DNA from: Sediminibacterium ginsengisoli
Lineage (GTDB): Bacteria; Bacteroidota; Bacteroidia; Chitinophagales; Chitinophagaceae
Length of the DNA stretch: 64,000 bases
Assembly: GCF_900167075.1 (NCBI RefSeq)
Contig: NZ_FUWH01000003.1
Coordinates: 124,001 to 188,000, forward strand
Direction: 5' to 3'
Part shown: in pieces, positions 1-9,177 of the stretch
How positions within the stretch are numbered: position 1 is the stretch's first letter
Layout of the letters: each line of letters opens with the position of its first letter
The notes under the pieces: generated by a model
The model's input: the letters and a program-made list of their open reading frames with translations, nothing else
Told to the model about the DNA's origin: nothing
The model's database searches: none
Position numbers and translations under genes: made by a program

Positions 1-2717
1 TCGTTTACTTCACCTTCCTGGTTGTTCGGGAAGCTGTCTGCGCCGGTATAATCTGCCCAGTTGAAGCGACGTACTTTATAAGGACAGTTGTTCGCACAAT
101 ACCTTGTACCGATACAACGGTTATAAGTCATCTGGTTGAGACCTTCTGTGCTGTGGTTGGTAGCAGCTACCGGACAAACGTTCTCACAAGGAGCGTTATC
201 GCAATGCTGACACATCATCGGCTGGAATACCACGTTCGGGTTGTCCATGTCGCCACTGTAGTAGCGGTCGATACGCAGCCAGTGCATTTCATGTCCGCGC
301 AGTACTTCCGGCTTACCTACAACAGGGATATTATTCTCAGCGTTACAAGCTACCACGCAGGCGCCGCAACCGTTACAGCTGTTCAGGTCTACGCTCATTC
401 CCCATTTGATACCTGGTTTATCGAACACAGGATAAATGGTTCCGTCTTTTTCGAAGTTTTCGAGACCGCCCCATGGAGCCAGTTCTTTCTTCCTTTCGTT
501 CAGGATCTCTTCCGGATCGTGTTTGTACTGAGCCAGGGTGAGTTCCTTCATCACTTCCGTACGGTTACCTTGTGTGGTATCGTAGCGGCTGTGTGTCTGG
601 GTGAGGGCTACAGGGTATTTATCGCCGGTTACAGTAACGGTTACATCATTGTTACCGAACTTAACGTTGCTGCCGCTCAGTGCTGCGAGGATGAAGGCAT
701 TCTTACCTACGTTCGCTGCAGCTTTACCAACTTTCTCACTGCGGCCGTAACCTACAGCGATACCGATGGTGTCCGGATGTGTACCCGGTATGATCAGGGC
801 CGGCAGTTCGATGCTCTTGTCACCGGCAGTGATTTTTACTACTTTTTTAGGAGGATTTACTTCGTAAGCATCCGCCTGGCCGCCATTGTTCAGGTCAATA
901 TTCAGCAGGGTCCTTGCCAAAGCAGGAGAAACGATTACGTAGTTATCCCATGTTGCGCGGGTTACCGGATCCGGTAATTCCTGCAGCCAGGGGTTAGAAG
1001 CACCCTGACCAGCACCGATACCAACTTTTTCGTACAGTACCAGCTCGATCTTACCACCTTTCTTAGCAGCAGATACAGCTGAAACTGCACCGGGAACAGC
1101 ACCACCGTTGAAGGATGCTCCGCTTGCAGCAGGTGCAGCAGCCGGGTTGATCACGCCATCCTGCAGTGCTTTATCCCAGCCGCTTTCGCCGCCGTTTTTA
1201 GCGCTCCAGTAATTCTTCAGGTACGCCAGGTAATCGGTAGAAGCACCGCTCCATTTCAGGAGGCTGTCCTGCCACTGGCGGGTTTTGAATAAAGGATAGA
1301 TGGTTGGTTGTATCAGTGAATAGTAACCTGTTTTAGGTTCTGCATCGCCCCAGCTTTCGAGGAAGTGATGATCCGGCGCCACGATCTTGCAGAGCTCGGA
1401 AGTCTCATCCATTTTGCCGTTGAAGGAGATGGTTGTTTTTACTTTTTTCAGACCGGCCTTGAATTTCTCTGCATCGAACCAGCTGTATGCCGGGTTTGCG
1501 CCATAAATGAGGAGAGTTCCTACAGTGCCGGCATTCATATCGTTCACAAGCTGTACAAAATCTGCATCAACACCCTGACGATAATTCAGCGTTGCAGCCC
1601 AGTTGATGGTCTTGCCGCCTGCTCCGATCGCTTCGTTGATCGCGTTGACGATGATCTGCTCGTTTACGTCGTTGCTTCCGCTTACTACCAGTCCTGCGCC
1701 TTTGTTCTCGTTCAGTGCTTTGGCAGCTTTCTCGATACCGGCTTTAAGCCTTGCATCGCTGATGCCTGCAACACCCTGACCGTTAACAGCACTCAGCAAT
1801 GCTGCTGCTACTGCTCCGGCTTCGGAAGGACGGTGTAAATATTTTTCATCTGCATTGGAACCGGTCATGGATGCCACACTTTCAAAATGAAAATGTTTGC
1901 TCATTTCTGGGTTCTTCTCGTTGAGTTTTTTACCTGCAGCATATTGTTTGGAAAACTCTGCAGCACCGAGCCATGTACCGAGGAAATCGGCACCCAGGCT
2001 TACGATCACTTTTGCGTTCTCGAAATGATAAGAAGGAATGGCTTTCCTGCCGTAAGTGGCTTCGTTCGCCTGGATCATGGCGCTGTAGGAAACAGCATCA
2101 TAAGTTACGTGGCGGCTGCCCGGATATTTAGACAGGAACTGGTTGATGATCTCTTTGGTAGATGGAGAAGTGATCGTGCTGGTCAATACTACTACCGGAC
2201 CGGTGATCGAAGCAGCTGCTGCCTTGTCAACCGCTTCAAAAGTTACTTCCTTGCCATCGATGGTCGGGAAGCGCAGGCGTGATGTATCGTAGAGGTCGAG
2301 CACGGATGCCTGAACACGGGCAGTTGTTGCACCCTGTGTGATCGGGCTTAAATCGTTACCTTCTATTTTGATCGGGCGTCCGTCGCGTACTTTGGCCAGG
2401 ATACTCACCACGTCTCCGTCCTGAACATAAGTAGTAGCATAATAATTGGCTACGCCTGGAACAATATCTTCCGGTTTATTGGCAAACGGAATAGCCTTTT
2501 TTACAGGCATTTCGCAACTTGCCGCAACAGCTGCAGCTGCAGTGCTGAAACCGAGATATTTTAAAAAGTCTCTTCTTGGCGCTTTCGCATCCAGGAAACT
2601 CTTGCCTTCTTCTGCTTCGAAAGGCAGCTCTTCCCTGAATTCATCTTTCACATCTTTATTGTAAGCCTCAGACTGATTCAGCTCTCCAAAACTTTGCCAG
2701 TACTTTTTTTGCTCCAT
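1..2717 (-). CDS. actB: Alternative complex III iron-sulfur subunit ActB (partial)
   Basis: The gene starts at the ATG at 2717 and runs off the left edge, so its C-terminus is missing. The product is the molybdopterin-oxidoreductase-like, iron-sulfur subunit of alternative complex III, which oxidises menaquinol and reduces cytochrome c or a terminal oxidase. Near residue 47 there is a twin-arginine motif (RRDFLKYLGFS) followed by a hydrophobic Ala-rich stretch ending in a Cys. The last visible part carries ferredoxin-type cysteine clusters: CNGCGACVVAC, CQHCDNAPCENVCP and CIGTRYCANNCP. It lies 111 bases downstream of actA on the same strand, the usual actA-actB order. The family assignment is firm. 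How many clusters are functional cannot be judged from a partial gene. Confidence 0.9.
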   Translation of the reverse strand, partial: MEQKKYWQSFGELNQSEAYNKDVKDEFREELPFEAEEGKSFLDAKAPRRDFLKYLGFSTAAAAVAASCEMPVKKAIPFANKPEDIVPGVANYYATTYVQDGDVVSILAKVRDGRPIKIEGNDLSPITQGATTARVQASVLDLYDTSRLRFPTIDGKEVTFEAVDKAAAASITGPVVVLTSTITSPSTKEIINQFLSKYPGSRHVTYDAVSYSAMIQANEATYGRKAIPSYHFENAKVIVSLGADFLGTWLGAAEFSKQYAAGKKLNEKNPEMSKHFHFESVASMTGSNADEKYLHRPSEAGAVAAALLSAVNGQGVAGISDARLKAGIEKAAKALNENKGAGLVVSGSNDVNEQIIVNAINEAIGAGGKTINWAATLNYRQGVDADFVQLVNDMNAGTVGTLLIYGANPAYSWFDAEKFKAGLKKVKTTISFNGKMDETSELCKIVAPDHHFLESWGDAEPKTGYYSLIQPTIYPLFKTRQWQDSLLKWSGASTDYLAYLKNYWSAKNGGESGWDKALQDGVINPAAAPAASGASFNGGAVPGAVSAVSAAKKGGKIELVLYEKVGIGAGQGASNPWLQELPDPVTRATWDNYVIVSPALARTLLNIDLNNGGQADAYEVNPPKKVVKITAGDKSIELPALIIPGTHPDTIGIAVGYGRSEKVGKAAANVGKNAFILAALSGSNVKFGNNDVTVTVTGDKYPVALTQTHSRYDTTQGNRTEVMKELTLAQYKHDPEEILNERKKELAPWGGLENFEKDGTIYPVFDKPGIKWGMSVDLNSCNGCGACVVACNAENNIPVVGKPEVLRGHEMHWLRIDRYYSGDMDNPNVVFQPMMCQHCDNAPCENVCPVAATNHSTEGLNQMTYNRCIGTRYCANNCPYKVRRFNWADYTGADSFPNNQEGEVN

Positions 2718-2828
2718 AATTTATCAGTTGACACCGGTCTTTTTAACGGCCCGGCGGTTAACGCTTTGTTCTTGTGTATTTATTTTCAAAGCAAACGGAA
2801 CAACCGCAGTTGCCGTCTGCAGGCTATC

Positions 2829-4082
2829 TTAATAGTGACATTTCTGACACTCGGTACCACCGATCTTCTCTACGGTGATTCCCTTGGTGCTGTCGATTTT
2901 TCCGCTCTTCAGATCCTGGTGATATTTCTCGTAAATACTGTAGAAACCATTGTCTTTGAACTGTACCTGTGTAGTGCGGTGACAGTTGATACACCAGCCC
3001 ATGCTGAGGTCTGCGAACTGTTTCACTTCACCCATTTTCTGTATTTCGCCGTGACAGGTCTGACATGCTACCTGGCCTGCTTTTACGTGCTGTGAGTGGT
3101 TGAAGTAAACGTGATCGGGAAGGTTGTGGATACGTACCCATTCGATAGGCTTGGCTTTGGAAGGATCCCATGGTTTGCCCGGCTCGAATCCTGCGTATTT
3201 GTATAATTTCTGGATCTCTGCAGTTCCGTTGATCTCCTTGCCATCTTCTGTTACGATCGGCTCGCCTTTGTATTCGTTGATGCCCATGTGACAGTTCATA
3301 CAAACATTCACAGAAGGAATGGTTGCCTGTTTGCCCTGGTAAACACCGGTATGGCAATACTGACAGTTGATCTGGTTGATCCCTGCGTGTACTTTGTGTG
3401 AGTAGTAGATCGGCTGCTCAGGCTGGTAGTCTTTGCTGCGGCCCAGCGCCATAGCGCCTTTTGAAGTAAGGTAACCACCTATCACGAACAGTACTACTGT
3501 TACCATGGCGATATAGCTCTTGTTCTTCCAGAACGCAACCGGCTCAACTGCAGGCTGACCTTCACGATCGTCTGCCAGTTTCTTCAGGTTCGAGTTCACC
3601 TGTAACAGGATCAGTGATACTACAGCGAGGATCAGTGTGAGGATACCAAACAATAAAGAATGGTCACCTTCGGCCGCTGCACCTGTATCTGGAGAATCTA
3701 CTTTTTTAGGGTCTACAGCAGGAACTGTTTTAATATACGCAAGGATATCATCGATCTGTTTCTCATCGAGGATACCTTCGAATTTGTTCATCGCCACTTT
3801 ATTGTACTCATTGTACAGGTCGTTGGCATACTTGTCTCCCGTTTTCAGGAAGGCCTGGCTGTTCTTGATCCAGGCATGCAGTTTTGCCTTATCAGGCCAG
3901 CGGTCTTCCACACCTGCCAGTGCAGGGCCGGTAGATTTTGCATGAACCTTGTGACAACTCGCACAATTGGTATTGAACAGCGTTTTTCCGTCTTGTGCCG
4001 ATGCTGGATTCAGGAGGACAGAACCCATTAATAATAATGCACTTACGAACGAGGCTTTGGCTATACGTCTAAAAGATATCAT
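2829..4082 (-). CDS. actA: Alternative complex III multiheme cytochrome c ActA with N-terminal monoheme domain
   Basis: The protein has 417 residues from the ATG at 4082. A longer reading from 4163 would place a non-signal stretch before the obvious signal peptide (RRIAKASF, hydrophobic core, cut near ASAQ), so I reject it. There are six CXXCH heme sites, at about residues 40, 240, 261, 340, 364 and 412. The first sits in a class I cytochrome c-like domain. Two membrane helices follow (about 142-162 and 191-207), then the five-heme domain typical of ActA. The protein passes electrons from the quinol-oxidising complex toward the oxidase on the periplasmic side. It is the first gene of the visible operon, followed by actB. 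The one-plus-five heme fusion is the notable point. ActA identity is secure from the heme pattern and the neighbour. Confidence 0.88.
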   Translation of the reverse strand: MISFRRIAKASFVSALLLMGSVLLNPASAQDGKTLFNTNCASCHKVHAKSTGPALAGVEDRWPDKAKLHAWIKNSQAFLKTGDKYANDLYNEYNKVAMNKFEGILDEKQIDDILAYIKTVPAVDPKKVDSPDTGAAAEGDHSLLFGILTLILAVVSLILLQVNSNLKKLADDREGQPAVEPVAFWKNKSYIAMVTVVLFVIGGYLTSKGAMALGRSKDYQPEQPIYYSHKVHAGINQINCQYCHTGVYQGKQATIPSVNVCMNCHMGINEYKGEPIVTEDGKEINGTAEIQKLYKYAGFEPGKPWDPSKAKPIEWVRIHNLPDHVYFNHSQHVKAGQVACQTCHGEIQKMGEVKQFADLSMGWCINCHRTTQVQFKDNGFYSIYEKYHQDLKSGKIDSTKGITVEKIGGTECQKCHY

Positions 4083-4130
4083 ATTCACAAACGGTGGTTC
4101 TTGGTGTGGAAAAATATCCGTGAACGGCTG

Positions 4131-4138
4131 CAAAAATA
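4131..4138 (-). promoter_or_regulatory. Candidate -7 promoter element of actA
   Basis: On the minus strand the bases read TATTTTTG, an exact match to the Bacteroidota -7 consensus TAnnTTTG. It lies 49 bases upstream of the actA ATG. No clear TTTG -33 element is seen at the usual spacing, so this is only a candidate. Confidence 0.35.
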
Positions 4139-4340
4139 TGACAGGATGCTGACAAAACACCAACCTTGTTAAAAAAAATTTAGCCTTGCCAGGCTTGTGT
4201 TTCAGCGGATTATTAGAGAACGCTTTAACTAATTGTCATGCTTTTCTGATCGTTTTCGCAATCAGTTATAATGTGGTGAGCGGCAGAAGAAAAATTCCCT
4301 TATTGCCTCAGATTCAGAGATTAATCATGATTTTTGAAGC

Positions 4341-5282
4341 ATGTTTCAACGCTTAAAAGAAAAATGGCAGGTCAGCTGGCCAAGGTTCGTCCTCATTTTC
4401 TGCACGTTCGCTACCGGGGGTAGTCTTTGCGGTTATGCCGGCCGGAAATTACTGTCACTGACTTCGCTGGGCCGGGAAGACGGTTTCCTGTATTGGGTCG
4501 TATATATAGTGCTCATCACTTTTCTCTGGCCTTTCTGCGTTTTACTGATCAGCATTCCCCTCGGGCAATTCCTGTTTTTCCGCAATTACCTGCGCAAAAT
4601 GGGCCGCCGCATCACGGGTAAAAGCTCCAATTCGTATGAAGTGCGCGAAATGCGCCTTAAGGTTGATAATTCCATCGACATGAAACAATTGCAGTCACAG
4701 GCGGAGGAAAAGGTTGTCCGCATCGCCATTTTCGCATCGGGTGCCGGCTCCAATGCGGCTAAGATCATCGAACATTTAAAAGGTCATAAGGATATTAAAG
4801 TGGCGCTGGTGGTGTGTAATAAGCCTGGTGCGGGTGTGATCGGCATAGCCGGATCGAATCATATTCCTGTGCTGATGATCGAAAAAGAGCAGTTCTTCCG
4901 CGGCGATGCCTACCTGGCCGCACTCCGCGAGCACCGGATCGGGTTTATTGTGCTGGCCGGCTTCTTATGGAAAATTCCTGCAGCGCTGATCCAGGCCTAT
5001 CCTGGTCATATCATCAACATCCACCCTGCACTCCTGCCCAAATACGGGGGTAAGGGCATGTATGGCATGAAAGTGCACGAAGCTGTGATCGCTGCCGGTG
5101 AAAAGCAAAGCGGCATTACCATTCATTATGTAAATGAGCATTTCGACGAGGGTGAGCATATTTTCCAGGCCACCTGCGATATCGAAGCAACAGATACGCC
5201 CGAATCACTTGCCGCCAAGATCCATGCACTTGAACATGCGCACTTCCCCGTGCAGGTAGAAAAACTCGTGCTGAAACGTTAA
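4341..5282 (+). CDS. purN: DUF6787-like membrane domain fused to phosphoribosylglycinamide formyltransferase
   Basis: The 313-residue ORF has two parts. Residues 1-95 resemble the Bacteroidota DUF6787 membrane family: an opening LKEKWQV, a GGSLCGYAGRKLL segment, two hydrophobic helices and a GQFLFF motif. Residues 125-313 are a full PurN that formylates GAR in purine synthesis, with FASGAGSN near 131, catalytic N226 and H228 in NIHPALLP, and D269 in HFDEGEHI. PurN normally has about 190 residues and is soluble. The reading frame is open throughout, so either this is a true membrane-anchored fusion or a separate PurN starts at the internal ATG at 4680 (residue 114). The stop codon overlaps the convergent pdxH stop in a shared TTAA. 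Confidence 0.85.
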   Translation: MFQRLKEKWQVSWPRFVLIFCTFATGGSLCGYAGRKLLSLTSLGREDGFLYWVVYIVLITFLWPFCVLLISIPLGQFLFFRNYLRKMGRRITGKSSNSYEVREMRLKVDNSIDMKQLQSQAEEKVVRIAIFASGAGSNAAKIIEHLKGHKDIKVALVVCNKPGAGVIGIAGSNHIPVLMIEKEQFFRGDAYLAALREHRIGFIVLAGFLWKIPAALIQAYPGHIINIHPALLPKYGGKGMYGMKVHEAVIAAGEKQSGITIHYVNEHFDEGEHIFQATCDIEATDTPESLAAKIHALEHAHFPVQVEKLVLKR

Positions 5283-5923
5283 GGAGCCAGGCGTTCCCGG
5301 TTCCAGTTACCGGCTACCGTTTTCCTGTAGATGATCCGGTCGTGGAGCCTGTTGCTCCTGCCCTGCCAGAATTCTATTTTCTGTGGTTTTAAGATATAAC
5401 CGCCCCAATGCGGCGGGCGCGGCACTTCAGTTCCTGCAAACTGCTGTTCGTAACCCGCATACCTTTTTTCCAGTTCCGCGCGATCCGGAATAACCGTACT
5501 CTGCGGCGATGCCCAGGCTCCGATCCGGCTCTGCAAAGGGCGTGAGTGAAAATAGGCATCGCTGTCTGCTGCTGCCACTTTCTCTACATTACCCGAAATC
5601 CGCACCTGTCTTTCCAGCTCACGCCAGAAAAACACAATGGCTGCTTTCGGGTTCTGGTGCAACTCAGCTCCCTTCTGGCTATTGTAATTGGTGAAAAATA
5701 CAAATCCTGCTTCACTGTAATCTTTCAGCAATACGATCCGCGCATCCGGCTCGCCTTCGGATGTGGCCGTGGCCAGCGTCATTGCATTCACTTCTTCTAC
5801 CTTGCTTGCGATCGCTTCATCCCACCAGCGCCCGAATTGCACAATAGCATCTTCGGCCACATCTTCTTCTCCCAGTGATCTTAACTTGTAATCAGTTCTG
5901 ATATCGGCTATTGTATTACTCAT
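5279..5923 (-). CDS. pdxH: Pyridoxamine 5'-phosphate oxidase
   Basis: PdxH oxidises pyridoxine or pyridoxamine 5'-phosphate to PLP with FMN. From the ATG at 5923 the protein has 214 residues, the usual family length. FMN-site signatures are present: ARIVLLKDY, FFTNYNSQKG, ERQVRISG, QSRIGAWASPQS, and the C-terminal FWQGRSNRLHDR followed by ERLAP. An upstream extension to 5998 is open, but it overlaps a strong terminator hairpin for the neighbouring efflux operon. A TATCTTTG promoter match also sits at 5942-5949, so 5923 is the better start. The stop codon shares a TTAA with the convergent purN fusion gene. Confidence 0.93.
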   Translation of the reverse strand: MSNTIADIRTDYKLRSLGEEDVAEDAIVQFGRWWDEAIASKVEEVNAMTLATATSEGEPDARIVLLKDYSEAGFVFFTNYNSQKGAELHQNPKAAIVFFWRELERQVRISGNVEKVAAADSDAYFHSRPLQSRIGAWASPQSTVIPDRAELEKRYAGYEQQFAGTEVPRPPHWGGYILKPQKIEFWQGRSNRLHDRIIYRKTVAGNWNRERLAP

Positions 5924-5941
5924 CGGGGCAGGTTTATACTG

Positions 5942-5949
5942 CAAAGATA
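5942..5949 (-). promoter_or_regulatory. Candidate -7 promoter element of pdxH
   Basis: The minus strand reads TATCTTTG, a perfect match to TAnnTTTG. It is 18 bases upstream of the ATG at 5923, which implies a very short leader. It would lie inside the coding region if the longer pdxH ORF were used, so it supports the shorter start. Confidence 0.5.
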
Positions 5950-5978
5950 CAACAGCTGCGCGAGTACAGGTGGTTATA

Positions 5979-6011
5979 AAAAGAAGGAAGCGTGCCATTA
6001 CACGCTTCCTT
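5979..6011 (-). terminator. Rho-independent terminator of the RND efflux operon
   Basis: An 11-bp perfect stem (5984-5994 with 6001-6011, arms AAGGAAGCGTG/CACGCTTCCTT) has a 6-base loop. On the minus strand it is followed by TCTTTTTAT. It lies 29 bases after the RND permease stop codon. Confidence 0.8.
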
Positions 6012-6039
6012 TATAAATAGAATTTGCTATCGTTCTGAA

Positions 6040-9000
6040 TTAATCGGTCAGGTCTATTTTTTTCGCTTCATGCGAATGTTTTCCCGATATGAAAGTATAG
6101 ATCGCCGGGATCACAAACAGCGTTAACAGTAATGAGAACATAATACCGCCCACTACCACGATACCCAGCGGCATACGGCTGGTAGCAGCAGCTCCGAGCC
6201 CCATGGCAATCGGCAATGCGCCGAGCGCTGTGGCGAGGCTGGTCATCAGGATCGGCCTCAGGCGCTGTGCCGAGGCTTCGATCACTGCTTCAAATTTCGG
6301 CAGGCCGCCTTCCCTTTTCTGATTCGCAAATTCCACGATCAGGATCCCGTTCTTTGTTACAAGCCCGATCAGCATGATCATACCGATCTGCGAGAAGATA
6401 TTCAGTGTCTGGTTGAATATATACAAACTCAGTAACGCACCCGCAAGCGCAAGCGGTACCGTGATCATGATCGTGAACGGATCTTTAAAGCTCTCAAACT
6501 GTGCGGCCAGTACCAGGTAGATCAGTACCAATGCCAGGCCAAAGGCGAATGAAGTATTGGAAGAGCTGTCCGCATAATCGCGCGACGGGCCGCTCAGCGC
6601 TGTCTGGAAACTTTCATCCAGTAATTTATTGGCTATTGCCTGCATCGCTTTCACTCCGTCTCCGATGGTTTTACCTTCTGCCAGCGAAGCCGACATGGTT
6701 GCTGCCTTGAAACGGTTATAATGGTAGAGCGTTGGCGGATTGGAATTCTCTTCCAGCTTCACTACTGCAGTAAGCGGTATGCTTTCGCCGCGGTTGTTAC
6801 GCACATAGAGTTTTTCGATGTCGCCGGGTTCTTTACGATCGTTCAGCATTACCTGTGATATTACCTGGTACTGCTTTCCATTCATGATAAAATAAGCAAG
6901 CCTTCTTCCGCTGAATGCACTTGATACCACATCGGCCACATCCGAAATAGACAAGCCCAGATCTTTGGCCTTAATCCTGTCGATGGTAAGCTGCAGCTCC
7001 GGTTTATTGAACTTCAGGTTTACATCCACGTTCTGGAAAGTCTTGTCTTTCCGTGCTTCTTCAAGGAATTTGGGGATCACGTCCTTGAGTTTTTCGAAGC
7101 TGAGGTTCTGCAATATGAACTGCACCGGCAACGATCCGCGGCCGCCACCCACGGAAATGGTCTGTTCTTCCACCGGGAAGATCCTGGCATTATTGATAGC
7201 AGGAAGTTTTTTGGCAATGGCTTTGGCAATCTCACTCTGGCTGCGCGTTCTTTCGTCCGGCTCCACAAATGCGATCCGCGCTGTTCCGCTGTTCACGCTT
7301 CCGCTTCCGCCGAAACCAGGTATGGCCGCAAACACAAATGATTTTTCAGGGATGGAATCAGACAGATAGTTGAGTAATTTATCACCGGTTTCCACCATAT
7401 AACTATAACTCGCACCCTCCGGACCGGTCAGCTGGAAACGAACGCTGCTGCGGTCTTCCAGGGGAGCCAGTTCACTTTGCAGATTGGTTCCGATCAGGTA
7501 GATCGAACCTAAACATGCCAGGATCAGGATCCAGGCAACCCATCTCACCCGGATGAACGCGCTTAATAAACGCTTGTATCCGTTTTCCATGCCACGGAAG
7601 AATGGCTCGGTCTTTTCATAGAATTTACCATGTCCGGCATCTTTTTTATTGAGGTATACGTTCAGTACCGGCGTAATGGTAAGCGATACAAATGCAGAGA
7701 TCAAAACCGCTGCCGCCACCACGATACCGAATTCGCGGAACAGGCTGCCCACAAAACCCTGCAGGAAGATCACCGGCAGGAATACTACCGCAAGTGTGAT
7801 CGAAGTGGACACTACCGCGAAAAAGATTTCCTTACTTCCTTCCAGTGCCGCCTTTCGTATCGGCAACCCGCCTTCCAGTTTGCGGAAGATATTTTCCGTC
7901 ACAACAATACCGTCATCCACCACCAGCCCCGTTGCCAGTACAATACCCAGCAGCGTCAATACATTCACAGAGAAGCCTGCAATGTACATGATGAAGAACG
8001 TTGCCACCAGCGAGATCGGGATATCGATCAATGGCCTGATGGCGATCAGCCAGTTCCGGAAGAAGAAGAAGATCACCAATACCACCAGGCCGAAAGAGAT
8101 CAATAAGGTCTCTTCTACTTCCTTGATCGAACGGCGGACGTTTTTTGTCTGGTCGATCAGCGTAGTCATTTCAAAATCACCTTTCTGGCTCTTCTGGATA
8201 TCTGCGATCCTTTTATAAAACTCGTCGGCAATATTGATATAGTTCGCGCCCGGCTGTGGTGTAATGGCAAGTCCCACGGCGTTTACGCCGTTCAATCGCC
8301 AGCTGAACTCTTCCTGCTCCGGACCGATCTCTACTTTTGCTACATCATTCAGACGAACGATTCCCGCCGAATCTTCATAAATGATCAGGTCGCGGAAATC
8401 CTTCTCTGTAGAAAGCCTTCCCAGCGCGCGGATGGTTAACTCTGTATTGTTACCATAGATCTTTCCCGAAGGAATTTCTACGTTCTCCCTGTTCAACGCA
8501 TTGCGGATATCCGTAAAGGTTACGTTATAGGCGTTCAGTTTATCGGGGTCTACCCAGATCCGCATGGATGGCCGTTTCTGGCCTAATATATTCACACCAC
8601 TTACTTCCGGGATGGTCTGCAATCTTTCCTGCAATACATTTTCCGCATAATCGCTCAGCTCCATCAAGCCCTTGGTACGGCTCTGTACCGCCATGAGTAC
8701 AATGAAATCGCTGTTGGCATCGGCCTTGCTCACTACCGGCGGCGCATCGATATCCTGCGGCAGGTTGCGGACAGCCTGGCTTACTTTATCCCTTACGTCG
8801 TTGGCTGCTGTTTCCAGTCCTTCTTCAATATTAAACTCCACTGTAATGTTACTGCTGCCCACGCTGCTCGAAGAGCTGATACTCCGGATACCGGGAATAC
8901 CGTTGATGGCTTTTTCCAGCGGCTCGGTGATCTGGCTTTCGATGATGTCTGAGTTGGCTCCGGCATATGAAGTACGCACATTCACGATGGGCGGATCGAT

Positions 9001-9117
9001 AGCCGGGTATTCACGTACAGAAAGAAAAGTATATCCCACCACACCAAACAGCACGATGAGGATATTCATCACCGTGGCTAGTATGGGTCTTTTGAGTGAT
9101 AATTCTGATATATTCAT
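6040..9117 (-). CDS. RND efflux transporter permease (AcrB/HAE1-like)
   Basis: This 1025-residue inner-membrane proton-driven drug/solute exporter has the full RND architecture: a first helix after SLKRPILATVMN, a large periplasmic domain, helices near 335-470, a second periplasmic loop and a C-terminal helix set. The paired aspartates of the proton relay are visible in GLVVDDGIVVTENI. Motifs such as FREFGIVVAAAVLISAFVSL and GLVTKNGILIVEFAN are characteristic of the family. It is 60 bases downstream of its adaptor gene, so the two form an operon. No TolC-like outer-membrane gene is in the operon, so the pump probably uses one encoded elsewhere. The substrate cannot be predicted. Confidence 0.94.
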   Translation of the reverse strand: MNISELSLKRPILATVMNILIVLFGVVGYTFLSVREYPAIDPPIVNVRTSYAGANSDIIESQITEPLEKAINGIPGIRSISSSSSVGSSNITVEFNIEEGLETAANDVRDKVSQAVRNLPQDIDAPPVVSKADANSDFIVLMAVQSRTKGLMELSDYAENVLQERLQTIPEVSGVNILGQKRPSMRIWVDPDKLNAYNVTFTDIRNALNRENVEIPSGKIYGNNTELTIRALGRLSTEKDFRDLIIYEDSAGIVRLNDVAKVEIGPEQEEFSWRLNGVNAVGLAITPQPGANYINIADEFYKRIADIQKSQKGDFEMTTLIDQTKNVRRSIKEVEETLLISFGLVVLVIFFFFRNWLIAIRPLIDIPISLVATFFIMYIAGFSVNVLTLLGIVLATGLVVDDGIVVTENIFRKLEGGLPIRKAALEGSKEIFFAVVSTSITLAVVFLPVIFLQGFVGSLFREFGIVVAAAVLISAFVSLTITPVLNVYLNKKDAGHGKFYEKTEPFFRGMENGYKRLLSAFIRVRWVAWILILACLGSIYLIGTNLQSELAPLEDRSSVRFQLTGPEGASYSYMVETGDKLLNYLSDSIPEKSFVFAAIPGFGGSGSVNSGTARIAFVEPDERTRSQSEIAKAIAKKLPAINNARIFPVEEQTISVGGGRGSLPVQFILQNLSFEKLKDVIPKFLEEARKDKTFQNVDVNLKFNKPELQLTIDRIKAKDLGLSISDVADVVSSAFSGRRLAYFIMNGKQYQVISQVMLNDRKEPGDIEKLYVRNNRGESIPLTAVVKLEENSNPPTLYHYNRFKAATMSASLAEGKTIGDGVKAMQAIANKLLDESFQTALSGPSRDYADSSSNTSFAFGLALVLIYLVLAAQFESFKDPFTIMITVPLALAGALLSLYIFNQTLNIFSQIGMIMLIGLVTKNGILIVEFANQKREGGLPKFEAVIEASAQRLRPILMTSLATALGALPIAMGLGAAATSRMPLGIVVVGGIMFSLLLTLFVIPAIYTFISGKHSHEAKKIDLTD

Positions 9118-9177
9118 TGTAGACTCGTAGTATTAATGATGGAGCCGCAATTGATCCATGATGATAACCGGCGCTGA

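Noticed and set aside
153..977. Long plus-strand open frame (274 codons)
   Set aside because: It lies wholly antisense to actB, which carries clear iron-sulfur motifs. The translated sequence has no recognisable domain.
4083..4163. Longer N-terminus of ActA (27 more residues)
   Set aside because: The signal peptide starts at the ATG at 4082, and a TATTTTTG promoter match lies inside the extension.
7630..8218. Plus-strand frames with repetitive basic or Thr-rich translations
   Set aside because: They are shadows of the RND permease on the opposite strand.
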